Position numbers and translations under genes: made by a program. Shown piece by piece: positions 48,366-61,473 of a stretch of 64,000 bases of DNA. The notes below the pieces were generated by a model, which had not been told where the DNA came from, did no database searches, and saw only the letters and a program-made list of their open reading frames with translations. Position 1 is the first letter of the stretch; every line of letters begins with the position of its first letter. The DNA is from Limonium bicolor (taxonomy: Eukaryota; Streptophyta; Magnoliopsida; Caryophyllales; Plumbaginaceae), in assembly GCA_023374045.1 (NCBI GenBank), contig CM041780.1:88935627-88999626 (forward strand), read 5' to 3'.

Positions 48366-49987
48366 TCTAAAGTACGCCTTCCTTTCAGGTACGAATTCTC
48401 TTCCTGTAATTATTTCCTCGCTTCTTTCTTCTGAGCAAGAAGCCAAACTGTTAGAAGTCTTAGGAAAGCATAAGAGAGCAATAGGTTGGTGTCTGGCAGA
48501 TTTAAAGGGTATTGATCCTAGTTTTTGCACCCACCGTATATGTATGGAGGATAATCAAAACCATTGAGGCAAGCCCAAAGGAGGTTGAATCCCAACCTAA
48601 AAGAAGTTGTCAAAAATGAGGTCTTAAAATTATTGGACGCTGGTATTATATACCCCATTTCTGACAGCCCTTGGGTTAGCCCCGTGCAGGTGGTACCTAA
48701 GAAGGGTGGGATAGAAGCAGTCCCTAATGAAAAAGGGGAGTTGATCCCCCAAAAAAAACTACGGGATGGCGCATGTGCATTGATTATAGAAAGTTAAATT
48801 CCGCCACCCGAAAGGATCACTTCCCTTGCCCTTTATAGATCAAATGTTGGAAAGGCTTGCAGGTCAAGAATTTTATTGTTTTCTAGACGGGTATTCGGGC
48901 TATTTTCAAATCCCGATTGCACCTGAGGACCAGGAGAAGACCACCCTCACTTGTCCTTACGGTACCTTTGCATATACTCGAATGCCTTTTGGACTTTGTA
49001 ATGCACCTGCTACTTTTCAACGTTGCATGCAGGCAATTTTGCTGATTTTATCGAGAAAAGTATCGAAGTCTTCATGGACGATTTCAGTGTATATGGCCCT
49101 AACTTTGATGAATGTTTGCAGCAACTAGATCTAATCTTAGCCAGGTGTAAGAAGCCAACCTGGTGCTGAGTTGGGAAAATGCCACTTTATGGTACGGGAG
49201 GGCATTGTGTTGGGCCATCGATTTCCAAAGCAGGTATTGAAGTAGACCAGGCCAAGGTCGAGGTCATCAAAAGCTCCCTCCTCCTACCACAGTTAAAGAA
49301 GTAAGAGCATTCTTGGGTCATGCTGGTTTCTATCGAAGGTTTATCGCTGATTTCTTGAAGATTGCGAAACCGTTAAGTGATCTGTTGGCCAAGGATACAA
49401 GATTCAACTTTACAGAGGAATGTCTTGAGGCTTTTGAGATCATAAAAGAGAAGCTTGTCTCAGCCCCTGTGGTCGTTGCACCTGATTGGTCTCTCCCCTT
49501 TGAGATCATGTGTGATGCAAGTGATTACGCTGTAGGGGCCGCGCTATGCCAAAAGAAGGATAAGGTATTACGTATTATAACTTACGCAAGTAAGACTCTA
49601 GTGGATGCCCAAAAAAATTACACAACTACAGAGAAAGAGCTTCTTGCTGTTGTCTTCGCCCTCGATAAGTTTCGTTCTTATCTATGGGGAAGTGAAGTTA
49701 TAGTACACACGGATCATTCTGCCCTAAAGTACCTATTCACTAAAGCAGAGACCAAGCCAAGATTGCTGCGTTGGATCTTACTCTTACAAGAATTTGATGT
49801 GTTAGTCGTGGACAAGAAGGGAAGCCACAACGGGGTAGCTGATCATCTTTCTCGCATAGACAAGCCATATGATGGGGTTCCCATTAGGGAATTTTTCCAG
49901 ACGAGACAGTGCTCAGTATCGGGCAGATCGAGGACTTATCAGAGAAGAACGTATCCGTCAACTGGGTTGAATTGTTCGATGCATTGA
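48325..49987 (+). pseudogene. Athila copy 1 reverse transcriptase and RNase H, multiply frameshifted
   Basis: Sequence pieces match copy 2: [10 protein letters not shown] and [15 protein letters not shown] (48350-48530), [26 protein letters not shown] and [15 protein letters not shown] (48880-49030), then RNase H with [13 protein letters not shown] and TEKELLAVV (49500-49660). At least six one- or two-base losses relative to copy 2, mostly at short homopolymers (for example near 49035, 49150, 49190, 49225 and 49272), break the frame, including around the FMDD catalytic site near 49075. Confidence 0.85.
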
Positions 49988-51429
49988 GTGCCAGCGCTGA
50001 CGAACCATGGTATGCCGACATTGCCAATTACTTAGCCTCTGGGATAATGCCTCATGATCTTTCCCCCCAACAGAAGAAGAGATTTCTCTCAGATCAAGCA
50101 CTTCTTCTGGGATGACCCTTACCTTTTTAAGGTATGTGCTGATGGGGTCATCCGTAGGTGTATTCCTGAGAGTGAGATCACTCCAGTTCTACGTTTTTTG
50201 TCACACAAGGGAGGTAGGAGGACATCATGGTTCTACTCGGACTGTAGCAAAAGTTCTCGAATCAGGTTTTTATGGCCCCACTGCATAAGGACGCATATCA
50301 GTTTGTTTCACGGTGTGATAGTTGTCAAAGGATGGGCAATATCTCTCGACGTCATGAGATGCCTTTGAACAACATTTTGGAAGTCGAGCTATTTGATGTA
50401 TGGGGAATTGACTTTATGGGTCCCTTTCCCCATCTCAAGGACATCAATACATTTTAGTCGCTGTGGACTATGTATCCAAATGGGTCGAAGCAATCTCATG
50501 CCCCTCTGCAGACGCCAAGACAGTTCTTAAATTTCTTAAGAAAAACATTTTCACAAGATTTGGCGTTAGGGCAATCATATCGGATGGCGGTTCCCACTTC
50601 TGTAACCGTCCGTTTGATGCCCTTTTGCATAAATATGGAGTACATCACAAGGTCGCGCTCCCTTATCATCCACAATGTAATGGACAAGCTGAAGTCTCCA
50701 ACCGTGAGCTTAAGTGGATCCTTCAGAAAACAGTCAGCTCTTCCCGGCGAGATTGGTCTATGAAGCTTGATGATGCCTTGTGGGCCTATAGAACGGCTTT
50801 CAAGACTCCTATAGGGACTCCCTTCCGCTTGGTGTTTGGTAAGGCCTGTCATCTACCCGTAGAGCTGAGCACAAGGCCTACTGGTCTCTTAAAGCTTTGA
50901 ATTTCGATATGACGGCCTCTGGCTTAAAAGGAACTTCCAGCTGTCCGAACTTGAAGAGTTGCGCCACAACGCTTATGAGAATGCTCAACTTTATAAAGAG
51001 CGTACCAAGAAGATCCATGATCAAGCTATCCTGCCGCGCACCTTCCAAGTGGGCGATCAGGTCCTCCTCTATAACTCCAGGCTCAGACTTTTCCCTGGGA
51101 AATTACGATCTCATTGGACTGGTCCTTTCACCATCACTTCTGCAAATGGCTATGGTTCCTTTGAGCTTCAGAACGCAAGCGGCACCCGCTGTAAAGTCAA
51201 TGGATCACGGTTAAAGAAATATCTTAGTAGTGATCCTCATGAAGGTTCCGTGTTCATGTGTTTCCGCGATAATATCCAGGCTTTACCTCCTCCCACAATA
51301 GTGAAAGAGAAACTTACCTGGCGTAGGGCCGTTCCAACTCCCACGTCTACCTTCCAGGGGAGTTATTTTCTTTCTTTATTGTTAATTTTTATCTTTACTT
51401 TGTTCTTTCTTTGTTTTCTTCTCTATTGA
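49988..51429 (+). pseudogene. Athila copy 1 integrase, frameshifted
   Basis: The zinc-binding region is scrambled (50100-50340). The core is readable with GIDFMG (50405), ISDGGSHFC (50577) and GQAEVSNRE (50683). The frame is lost near 50435, 50566, 50818 and 50930 relative to copy 2. The C-terminal 156 codons (50959-51429) are open and end in a strongly hydrophobic stretch, [18 protein letters not shown], that looks like a membrane helix. The stop TGA at 51427-51429 sits at the foot of a hairpin. Confidence 0.85.
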
Positions 51430-51447
51430 ACACTGGGGACAGTGTTC
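51428..51447. repeat. Hairpin overlapping the Athila copy 1 pol stop
   Basis: GAACACT and AGTGTTC form a 7-bp stem with a six-base loop. The same hairpin is at 60532-60551 in copy 2. Confidence 0.85.
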
Positions 51448-52372
51448 CTGCCTAGTGTAGGGCAGGGGGTCCCCTTCAAAAAAAACTTTATTATATATTT
51501 GTGGTTAAAAATAATAATAATAATAAAAAAAAAGCATGTCTAGTTTATCCAATATAATAAGTTTTTACGTTTATTAACCTCCTACTCAGCTTTTTGCATG
51601 TCTTTGGTTGAGATAACTTTAGGAAAGGATAATATTTGTTCCCTCAAGAGGTAAGCTTTCTGATGACTTCAAGATGTCGATTTTGTACTTCATGATTCTT
51701 TTTGTTAACATGAGTATATGACCTTACTTCTAATTTTGTCCTTGATCTACTTTTGGGTAATAGATTTTCTTTCTTTCCAAAATAGTTCAACTCTTGTGGG
51801 TGAATATCTTAGATAGGGGTGATGTATGGAAAAGGGAAAGAAACAAAAGCTTCAAGAAAAAGAAGAAAGCTTCAAAAAAAAAAGAAGAGAAAACATGAAG
51901 CATTGTGAGGTTGCAAGATTACCTCAAAATAAAAGTAATAACCGAGAGTTTTTCCTTTTGTTTTTCTCCTAAATTCCCCGTTCTTTAATGAAAAAAATCA
52001 TGGTTAGATTCAGAAACCCTTGAAAAATAGGGCTGAACCAAAAAGAAACCATTGATGAGAGTCTTGGCCACATTCAGAAACTCTTGAAAAATAGAGCTGA
52101 ATGTTGGAAACCGGAAAAAGGAGAGATGCAATACCCCTTATACTAAATAACCCATGAGTTCTGGATCCGTTTTGAGATTGATTTTTTTTCTTATACCCAC
52201 TAGTATATTTCTGATGAGATGAGAATGAGTAGGGGATGCTTATGAATAAGAGTCAAGTAGTAGAGAAAGAACTCTAAGTGTCATTATTCTGAGTACCTGT
52301 TTTGTGCACAAGTAGCGATTCTTTCCTGATTTAATTTTGCTCGAGGACTAGCAAAAGGTAAGTGTAGGGCCT
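51448..52372 (+). other. Athila copy 1 3' non-coding region
   Basis: About 925 bases without a protein-like ORF. A purine-rich stretch is at 51830-51900. The end, AAAAGGTAAGTGTAGGG (52353-52369), is a likely polypurine tract before LTR 2. Confidence 0.6.
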
Positions 52373-53936
52373 TGATAAGCCGTAGACTTATCATATTTTA
52401 TAAGCTAGATCTGTAATAATATTAGTTAAATTACGGTTAAAATAGGTAGTATTTATGTGTTTTATATCTAAATTGATTTTATATGTTCAGTCTTATGTTT
52501 TGTGTGTTTTCTGTGCAAGGAGAGAAATTCTACATCAGAACCTAAGTATTGCCGGATCTGCAGCCGGATCCCTCATGCACGGCACAGAAGCAAGGTTAAA
52601 GGAGTAAGGCCGGGCGTGGTGCCGGGTAGTTTGTATCCGGCATTATCAAAGAGTTACGCCTGCTCACCAAAAGATAGCGGTTATTTACCGTTATCTAAAT
52701 ACTCGATGCCGGGTACGGTGCCGGGCATACTTGTCCGGCATAAGTGACTTTTCGCGCCCTGCGGTTACGACCGTTACAGCCCGCGCACGTTTTCAAATAT
52801 ACATGCCGGATAAAACAGACCCGGCAAGACGTCCGGCACAATACTTTCTGGTGTCTATAAAAGGAGGCCGAATGTTACATTTTTGGCCATCATCTCACAT
52901 ATACTTCTGCACTCTGAAAATCCTCAAAAACGTCTCGAAGTACCGCTGGAGGAAGATCGTGCATCATTTATCAAGAGAAGAAGAAGTTGTCATCGGGTGA
53001 AGGCTAAGATCATTTTCCTTTCCCCCTTGATTGTTCTTCTTTTATTCTGAAATAGAGGGTGCATTAGAATCCTTAGTGGTACTGATTTGAAGTGGTTCTC
53101 TTTGTAAACACCAATGTTCATTCAATAAAAGATATAAGTCAACTTGGAATTTTGTGGTTATTGCAATTAGGAATGAAGTTTCTCCTTCTTCCAAGTACTT
53201 CAATTCTGACCTTTGTAAGGCAGATAGGTTGAGGAATTCCAAGTGGTTTTGTTATTTGTCTTTTATGGCTTAAGGGATGAAATTCAAGATTTAGAATTAA
53301 CCACTCCATTCTCCCCTTTTCGGTTCGTTGATTACCTAGATATTGTTAGTTTTCGATAATGATTTGGGAGTACTTAGTTCGGCTTCGAACTGGAAGAGTA
53401 ATTTGACATTCTGAACATGCCGGATTGAATGCCGGGTACAGATCGTCCGGCACATTCAAGGTATTTGTCTTTGCCGTGTGAAACCTGTCCGGCATGACAT
53501 CCGGCGCTTTCAGAAGTTGGCTAAATTCTTGGTTTATTCTTTTCTTTGATGATCATTAGTGTTTTTATGACGTTGACCATTCGAATATGGGGCGGATCAT
53601 TGTAAATATCATTTAGATTAGGTTGTAGGAAGTTGCTTAATTTACACTTATACACTTTTTCCCCTCTTTTACTTATTAATTTAAAGGCTAGGACTAATTT
53701 TCTATACAAGTCCCTAGGGTTCGACTTACTTGGTCTTAAAATGCTTCCCTGCTACTTTTGACCGGGTTTTTGTTTGCTACCCGTATAGATTGAGTAGGTT
53801 TCTTTCTATTTTTATTTATGCCGTGTGTGATGCCGGGTAAGCGTTACCCGGCACTTTCTTGATTCTTTTCCTATGTTTCTGTTTAAATTCTTGTAAATAA
53901 ATGTGTATATATAACCTACTAAAATCTTAGTTAGCA
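52373..53936 (+). mobile_element. Athila-like LTR 2 (shared middle LTR)
   Basis: Same ends and features as LTR 1, with the TATA box at 52856-52862 and the 10-bp stem hairpin at 53831-53853. It is both the 3' LTR of copy 1 and the 5' LTR of copy 2: it is preceded by a polypurine-like tract and followed by a primer site at 53938. Some bases differ from both LTR 1 and LTR 3 (for example ATATCTAAATTG near 52470). Confidence 0.93.
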
Positions 53937-53937
53937 A

Positions 53938-53954
53938 TGGCGCCGTTGCCGGGG
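53938..53954 (+). promoter_or_regulatory. Primer binding site of Athila copy 2
   Basis: TGGCGCCGTTGCCGGGG, one base after LTR 2, identical to copy 1. Confidence 0.85.
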
Positions 53955-54956
53955 ACTTGGAATTAGTCCAAGTCCTAAAATTGGTAATAGCTTTTTGTTT
54001 TCTTCGTTGGTTTTTGTTTTCCAAATGTTGAATATGCCGGACTTAGTGCCGGACGTATTATACCCGGTTTCATCAGAGGAAGTCTGTGCCGGATATCATA
54101 CTCCCGGCATTAAGCCCGGCATTTTTACAATTTTGAAAGTTTTTTTTCCGACGAATGTTATTTAAATTCTAATTTTGGTTGCCCAATTTTTTTTCTTTTT
54201 ACCTGCCGTGTCGGATGCCGGGTGTTTATGATCCGGCGAATTCGGAGGAAGTCCGATGCCGGACACATTCTATCCGGCACTCTACCCGGCCGTGTTTTTT
54301 TTTAGCATTTATTTTTTTTTCTTCTTTCCTCCTTCCATATTTATGATATTCCTTCCTCTTATAATGTTCTCATCCTTTGTCTAACTTTGTACTCAGGATG
54401 TCTAATAACATATGGGTGGCAAAGTTTCAAAGCGAGGAGTCCGATCTCTTCCATTTTCTGCATATATGTGGTTAATGAACTCTAACCCCCGTACAGGGTA
54501 GAAATATTCATCAAGAGAAGGAAGTTGAGACCCGCCCTTGCCTATCACCGCCTTAGGACTATACTGCCCGCATGAGTGTTATGCCCGTGGATGAACTGAG
54601 GCGAAGATACCCTCATATGGGTATCTTCACCAATAGGATTCACCAAAGGCCTCCCTCATATGCGATATCACTAGTAGAATTAGGCATACTAGGTTTAGGG
54701 TTATCTACTAGTTGTAAACTTTAGTATTTTCTATATGTTTCGTTATAGTTTATTGTATCTTCTATGCTTTATGTAATGACAATGACATGTCTACTTAATA
54801 GAAGCATATATAATGATTATTCGTTTCTTTTCATATTACTTAAAAAAAAATTATTTTATTTTCTTTTCATCTTTTAGGTACTTGTTCTCCTAAGTGCAAC
54901 CCAGAAGTAGAAGGACATTCCATCACCTACAAAGACAGAAAAGAAAGCTCCAGACC
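53955..54956 (+). other. Athila copy 2 leader
   Basis: Same as the copy 1 leader, including the CCGG-rich part. The short leader ORF is broken by indels near 54465, 54495 and 54560. Confidence 0.6.
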
Positions 54957-57423
54957 ATGGCTGACATACCGGCGACCGTCAGGAACATTAACCGACCTTC
55001 CAACCAAGGTCAACAACCTGCCATAAACCTTCCCGCTCTTTCCAAGCAGATTATGAGGAATGGCAGAAATTAAAGCCTTACCATCAAATCCGTTGTGTGA
55101 AAGAGTTAGGAATGTTCGATGGAACTAATCCTGATGAAGCCTTACTCCACATTACAAAGTTCCTCCAGCACGTAAATAGCCTTACTTCCAAAGATACAGT
55201 TCTCGAATACGCTAGACTTTCCCTATTTCCTCATAGCCTCACAGGGAAGGCAAGTAATGGTACCATAGCATAACCCCACAAACTATTCACACATGGGATG
55301 ACATGGCCACTAAATTCCATGACAAATTCTTACCCCCAAGCCGAACCTTAGAGATGATTGCTGAAATTTATAACTTCAGGCAACCGGCTCAGAGAACACA
55401 TCGGCGAAACGTGGGATAGATTCAAAGGTTTGCTTCTGACTTGCCCCCCACCATGGTCTCACCAAGGAACAACTCTCCCAATTATTCTATAAAGGATTGG
55501 TGAACCAATGTAAGACCATGGTACTTTCTTCCCTTGGTGCTGATATCCTGAAGAAACCCGAGAGCAGTTCCTTAATGGAATTGAATCCCTTTGTGAAGAA
55601 ATAAGGGATTGGGCTACCGGGTGGTTCCAGAGGTAGCACCCCAGGTCTATATCAAGTAGGAGGAAAGTGACAGCAAGATCGAGCAATTGTTGAAGAGTCA
55701 TGAACAATTAATGGAAAGTAACACACAATCCACTAAAGTTAGTGCCTTGCAGAAAGTGGTGGAGCAATTGGCTATAAGCTCTCTTCCCCAGCATGCAAAG
55801 GTGGTAATACACGACAACCTCAGGTATCGCATTCCTCTGTTTCCTCTACCTTCTGATGTGTTTTGTACACAGTGTGGAGGACCACACGATTTCGAACAGT
55901 GCCCTGAGTTGCAGGAATTAAAGGCATCTGAGGAAGTGAATTATGTCAACAACAACCAAGGTTTTAGGCAACCTTGGCAGAGTAATACTCAACTTCTCCA
56001 AACTCCCAGAATCACTCCAGATTTCAAGGAAATCAAGGAAATTCCAGCAGCCAGCATATGGTGGTAGACCACCCCAACATTCAACCAATCATAAAGCCGA
56101 GATGGCCGAGATGGTGACTTAATGAGGCCCTGGTGAATAAATCACAAGATACACATGAAGATATTGGCCCTTCGTAAGGATCAGAAGTCACTGCACTCAG
56201 ATTCAGCAAATACTTACCCTACGGAGGCCATCCGGCCAATTACCTTCACAAACCCAGACGAACCCAAGAGAGCATGCAAAACACAGTTACCCATGGAAGT
56301 AACGATTTAAGTGCAGTCCACTCTCAGAAGCGGAAGAGAGATAGGTAAGGACCAAAGAAAAGAAAAAGAAAGCACATGCGATCCTACTAACGTGGAAGAA
56401 ATCTCTCCAGAGGAACAACCTCAGGAGACACAGGCTCCTATCCCTTCCTCTCCCTCTTCTACTTCTTTTCCCCCAAATAAAGATCAAATTTCTACTGAAA
56501 AACTGCCATTTCCAAATAGGCTTAAGAAAAAGCATTTAGACGAGCAGTTTAAGAAATTTTTAAGTCTTTTAAGCGTTTAAGTATTGATATCCCTCTGATT
56601 GACGCATTGAAGCAAATGCCCACCTATGCCAAGTTCCTGAAGGAATTAATCAACAAAAAGAAAAAATGGAGGACGTAGAGATGATCAGTTTGACCGAGGA
56701 GTGCTCCGCAGCATTGACACGAGCATTACACCCAAGCAGAAAGAACCCCGGACTACCAATTGTACATGTTATATTGGAGATATTGATTGCGGTCATGGTC
56801 TGTGTGACTCGGTGCTAGCATCATATCATGCCATACTCAATTTTCACCAGGATTCATGGCAGTCAATTGAAGCCGGTATCCTTTTCCCTACAGTTGCTGA
56901 TAGATCTTCAATCAAACCAATGGGACTGGTGGAAAATTTGGTAGTTGGAGTTGACAATTTCATCTTTCCGGCCGACTTCGTAGTTCTCGACATTGACGAA
57001 GATACCAAGTCCCTTTAATCCTGGGAAGACCTTTCCTAAGTACCACGCGCAATCATCGATGTGAATGATGGCAGGTCACCTTCCGATTCGAAGATGAAAA
57101 GATGGTTCAATATGGCTCAAATGGTAAGGAGAGTGTCGCTGCCCCTACTATCTGTGTGGGGACTTTCAGCAGATGGTTGGAGAGGACGATGCACAGTTGA
57201 TGAAGAATATTTCTCTTTACCTTCCATTGAACCGCATGATTTGGAGGCTCTTGACCAAGTCTTGATTTCATCTATTGAAGAGTCCCCAATCAAGGAGATC
57301 AATAATGCCATTGTTCAACTGAACAAAGGCATCAAGCTGGATCCTAACCGCAGACCATCACTAATCAGTCTAGACCAGCGCCTCAAAAAGCTGTTCCCTC
57401 CGTCGAGCAGCCACCAGAGGTAA
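54957..57423 (+). pseudogene. Athila copy 2 gag and protease, heavily frameshifted
   Basis: It starts at ATG 54957 in the same ACCATGGCT context as copy 1. The gag core, zinc knuckle CTQCGGPHDFEQC (about 55867-55905) and protease region (GDIDCGHGLCD near 56780) are present. Many one-base losses or gains relative to copy 1 (for example near 55040, 55256, 55385, 55560, 56030, 56115 and 56810) keep no long frame open. The codon at 55818 is CAG where copy 1 has a stop. Confidence 0.85.
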
Positions 57424-57429
57424 AATTAA

Positions 57430-59077
57430 AGGAACTTCCTTCTAATCTAAAGTACGCCTTCCTTTCAGGTACGAATTCTCTTCCTGTAATTATTTCCTCG
57501 CTTCTTTCTTCTGAGCAAGAAGCCAAACTGTTAGAAGTCTTAGGAAAGCATAAGAGAGCAATAGGTTGGTGTCTGGCAGATTTAAAGGGTATTGATCCTA
57601 GTTTTTGCACCCACCGTATATGTATGGAGGATAATCATAAACCATTGAGGCAAGCCCAAAGGAGGTTGAATCCCAACCTAAAAGAAGTTGTCAAAAATGA
57701 GGTCTTAAAATTATTGGACGCTGGTATTATATACCCCATTTCTGACAGCCCTTGGGTTAGCCCGTGCAGGTGGTACCTAAGAAGGGTGGGATAGAAGCAG
57801 TCCCTAATGAAAAAGGGGAGTTGATCCCCCAAAAAAAACTACGGGATGGCGCATGTGCATTGATTGATTATAGAAAGTTAAATTCCGCCACCCGAAAGGA
57901 TCACTTCCCTTTGCCCTTTATAGATCAAATGTTGGAAAGGCTTGCAGGTCAAGAATTTTATTGTTTTCTAGACGGGTATTCGGGCTATTTTCAAATCCCG
58001 ATTGCACCTGAGGACCAGGAGAAGACCACCTTCACTTGTCCTTACGGTACCTTTGCATATACTCGAATGCCTTTTGGACTTTGTAATGCACCTGCTACTT
58101 TTCAACGTTGCATGCAGGCAATTTTTGCTGATTTTATCGAGAAAAGTATCGAAGTCTTCATGGACGATTTCAGTGTATATGGCCCTAACTTTGATGAATG
58201 TTTGCAGCAACTAGATCTAATCTTAGCCAGGTGTGAAGAAACCAACCTGGTGCTGAGTTGGGAAAAATGCCACTTTATGGTACGGGAGGGCATTGTGTTG
58301 GGCCATCGAGTTTCCAAAGCAGGTATTGAAGTAGACCAGGCCAAGGTCGAGGTCATCAAAAAGCTCCCTCCTCCTACCACAGTTAAAGAAGTAAGAGCAT
58401 TCTTGGGTCATGCTGGTTTCTATCGAAGGTTTATCGCTGATTTCTCGAAGATTGCGAAACCGTTAAGTGATCTGTTGGCCAAGGATACAAGATTCAACTT
58501 TACAGAGGAATGTCTTGAGGCTTTTGAGATCATAAAAGAGAAGCTTGTCTCAGCCCCTGTGGTCGTTGCACCTGATTGGTCTCTCCCCTTTGAGATCATG
58601 TGTGATGCAAGTGATTACGCTGTAGGGGCCGCGCTATGCCAAAAGAAGGATAAGGTATTACGTATTATAACTTACGCAAGTAAGACTCTAGTGGATGCCC
58701 AAAAAAATTACACAACTACAGAGAAAGAGCTTCTTGCTGTTGTCTTCGCCCTCGATAAGTTCCGTTCTTATCTATGGGGAAGTGAAGTTATAGTACACAC
58801 GGATCATTCTGCCCTAAAGTACCTATTCACTAAAGCAGAGACCAAGCCAAGATTGCTGCGTTGGATCTTACTCTTACAAGAATTTGATGTGTTAGTCGTG
58901 GACAAGAAGGGAAGCCACAACGGGGTAGCTGATCATCTTTCTCGCATAGACAAGCCATATGATGGGGTTCCCATTAGGGAATATTTTCCAGACGAGACAG
59001 TGCTCAGTATCGGGCAGATCGAGGACTTATCAGAGAAGAACGTATCCGTCAACGGGTTGAATTGTTCGATGCATTGA
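57430..59077 (+). CDS. Athila copy 2 reverse transcriptase and RNase H
   Basis: The RT begins near 57430 ([10 protein letters not shown]) and is open from 57764 to 59077 (437 codons) after one shift near 57760. RT blocks: [13 protein letters not shown] (~70), [13 protein letters not shown] (~102) and FMDDFSVYG (~132), where FMDD is the catalytic motif. RNase H blocks: [10 protein letters not shown] (~287), TEKELLAVV (~323), HTDHSALKY (~350) and [10 protein letters not shown] (~390). The enzyme copies element RNA into DNA primed by tRNA-Asp. The frame ends at 59077 because one base is missing near 59053 relative to copy 1. This is the best preserved RT in the array. Confidence 0.88.
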
Positions 59078-60533
59078 GTGCCAGCGCTGACGAACCATGG
59101 TATGCCGACATTGCCAATTACTTAGCCTCCGGGATAATGCCTCATGATCTTTCCCCCCAACAGAAGAAGAGATTTCTCTCTCAGATCAAGCACTTCTTCT
59201 GGGATGACCCTTACCTTTTTAAGGTATGTGCTGATGGGGTCATCCGTAGGTGTATTCCTGAGAGTGAGTCACTCCAGTTCTACGTTTTTGTCACACAAGG
59301 GAGGCAGGAGGACATCATGGTTCTACTCGGACTGCAGCAAAAGTTCTCGAATCAGGTTTATTCTGGCCCACACTGCATAAGGATGCATATCAGTTTGTTT
59401 CACGGTGTGATAGTTGTCAAAGGATGGGCAATATCTCTCGACGTCATGAGATGCCTTTGAACAACATTTTGGAAGTCGAGCTATTTGATGTATGGGGAAT
59501 TGACTTTATGGGTCCCTTTCCCCCATCTCAAGGACATCAATACATTTTAGTCGCTGTGGACTATGTATCCAAATGGGTCGAAGCAATCTCATGCCCCTCT
59601 GCAGACGCCAAGACAGTTCTTAAATTTCTTAAGAAAAACATTTTCACAAGATTTGGCGTGCCTAGGGCAATCATATCGGATGGCGGTTCCCACTTCTGTA
59701 ACCGTCCGTTTGATGCCCTTTTGCATAAATATGGAGTACATCACAAGGTCGCGCTCCCTTATCATCCACAATGTAATGGACAAGCTGAAGTCTCCAACCG
59801 TGAGCTTAAGTGGATCCTTCAGAAAACAGTCAGCTCTTCCCGGCGAGATTGGTCTATGAAGCTTGATGATGCCTTGTGGGCCTATAGAACGGCTTTCAAG
59901 ACTCCTATAGGGACCACTCCCTTCCGCTTGGTGTTTGGTAAGGCCTGTCATCTACCCGTAGAGCTTGAGCACAAGGCCTACTGGTCTCTTAAAGCTTTGA
60001 ATTTCGATATGACGGCCTCTGGCTTAAAAAGGAACTTCCAGCTGTCCGAACTTGAAGAGTTGCGCCACAACGCTTATGAGAATGCTCAACTTTATAAAGA
60101 GCGTACCAAGAAGATCCATGATCAAGCTATCCTGCCGCGCACCTTCCAAGTGGGCGATCAGGTCCTCCTCTATAACTCCAGGCTCAGACTTTTCCCTGGG
60201 AAATTACGATCTCATTGGACTGGTCCTTTCACCATCACTTCTGCAAATGGCTATGGTTCCTTTGAGCTTCAGAACGCAAGCGGCACCCGCTGTAAAGTCA
60301 ATGGATCACGGTTAAAGAAATATCTTAGTAGTGATCCTCATGAAGCTGGTTCCGTGTTCATGTGTTTCCACGATAATATCCAGGCTTTACCTCCTCCCAC
60401 AATAGTGAAAGAGAAACTTACCTGGCGTAGGGCCATTCCAACTCCCACGTCTACCTTCCAGGGGAGTTATTTTCTTTCTTTATTGTTAATTTTTATCTTT
60501 ACTTTGTTCTTTCTTTGTTTTCTTCTCTATTGA
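59062..60533 (+). CDS. Athila copy 2 integrase, with a hydrophobic C-terminal tail
   Basis: The zinc-binding part (59062-59420) is shifted near 59268 and 59365. From 59424 the frame is open for 369 codons. Core residues are GIDFMG (~26), ISDGG (~84) and GQAEVSNRE (~120), with 35 residues between the second D and the E, as expected for a D,D-35-E integrase. A C-terminal module follows ([19 protein letters not shown], the GPY/F-like [12 protein letters not shown]). The last 18 residues are almost all Leu/Phe/Ile and look like a membrane segment. Integrase inserts the DNA copy. The stop TGA is at 60531-60533. Confidence 0.88.
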
Positions 60534-60551
60534 ACACTGGGGACAGTGTTC
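60532..60551. repeat. Hairpin overlapping the Athila copy 2 pol stop
   Basis: Same GAACACT / AGTGTTC stem as at 51428-51447. Confidence 0.85.
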
Positions 60552-61473
60552 CTGCCTAGTGTAGGGCAGGGGGTCCCCTTCAAAAAAACTTTATTATATA
60601 TTTGCGGTTAAAAATAATAATAATAAAAAAAAAGCATGTCTAGTTTATCCAATATAATAAGTTTTTACGTTTATTAACCTCCTACTCAGCTTTTTGCATG
60701 TCTTTGGTTGAGATAACTTTAGGAAAGGATAATATTTGTTCCCTCAAGAGGTAAGCTTTCTGATGACTTCAAGATGTCGATTTTGTACTTCATGATTCTT
60801 TTTGTTAACATGAGTATATGACCTTACTTCTAATTTTGTCCTTGATCTACTTTTGGGTAATAGATTTTCTTTCTTTCCAAAATAGTTCAACTCTTGTGGG
60901 TGAATATCTTAGATAGGGGTGATGTATGGAAAAGGGAAAGAAACAAAAGCTTCAAGAAAAAGAAGAAAGCTTCAAAAAAAAAAAGAGAGAAAACATGAAG
61001 CATTGTGAGGTTGCAAGATTACCTCAAAATAAAAGTAATAACCGAGAGTTTTTCCTTTTGTTTTTCTCCTAAATTCCCCGTTCTTTAATGAAAAAAATCA
61101 TGGTTAGATTCAGAAACCCTTGAAAAATAGGGCTGAACCAAAAAGAAACCATTGATGAGAGTCTTGGCCACATTCAGAAACTCTTGAAAAATAGAGCTGA
61201 ATGTTGGAAACCGGAAAAAGGAGAGATGCAATACCCCTTATACTAAATAACCCATGAGTTCTGGATCCGTTTTGAGATTGATTGTTTTTTTTTTATACCC
61301 ACTAGTATATTTCTGATGAGATGAGAATGAGTAGGGGATGCTTATGAATAAGAGTCAAGTAGTAGAGAAAGAACTCTAAGTGTCATTATTCTGAGTACCT
61401 GTTTGTGCACAAGTAGCGATTCTTTCCTGATTTAATTTTGCTCGAGGACTAGCAAAAGGTAAGTGTAGGGCCT
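60552..61473 (+). other. Athila copy 2 3' non-coding region
   Basis: Nearly identical to 51448-52372, with a few indels in homopolymers. No coding potential. Confidence 0.6.
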
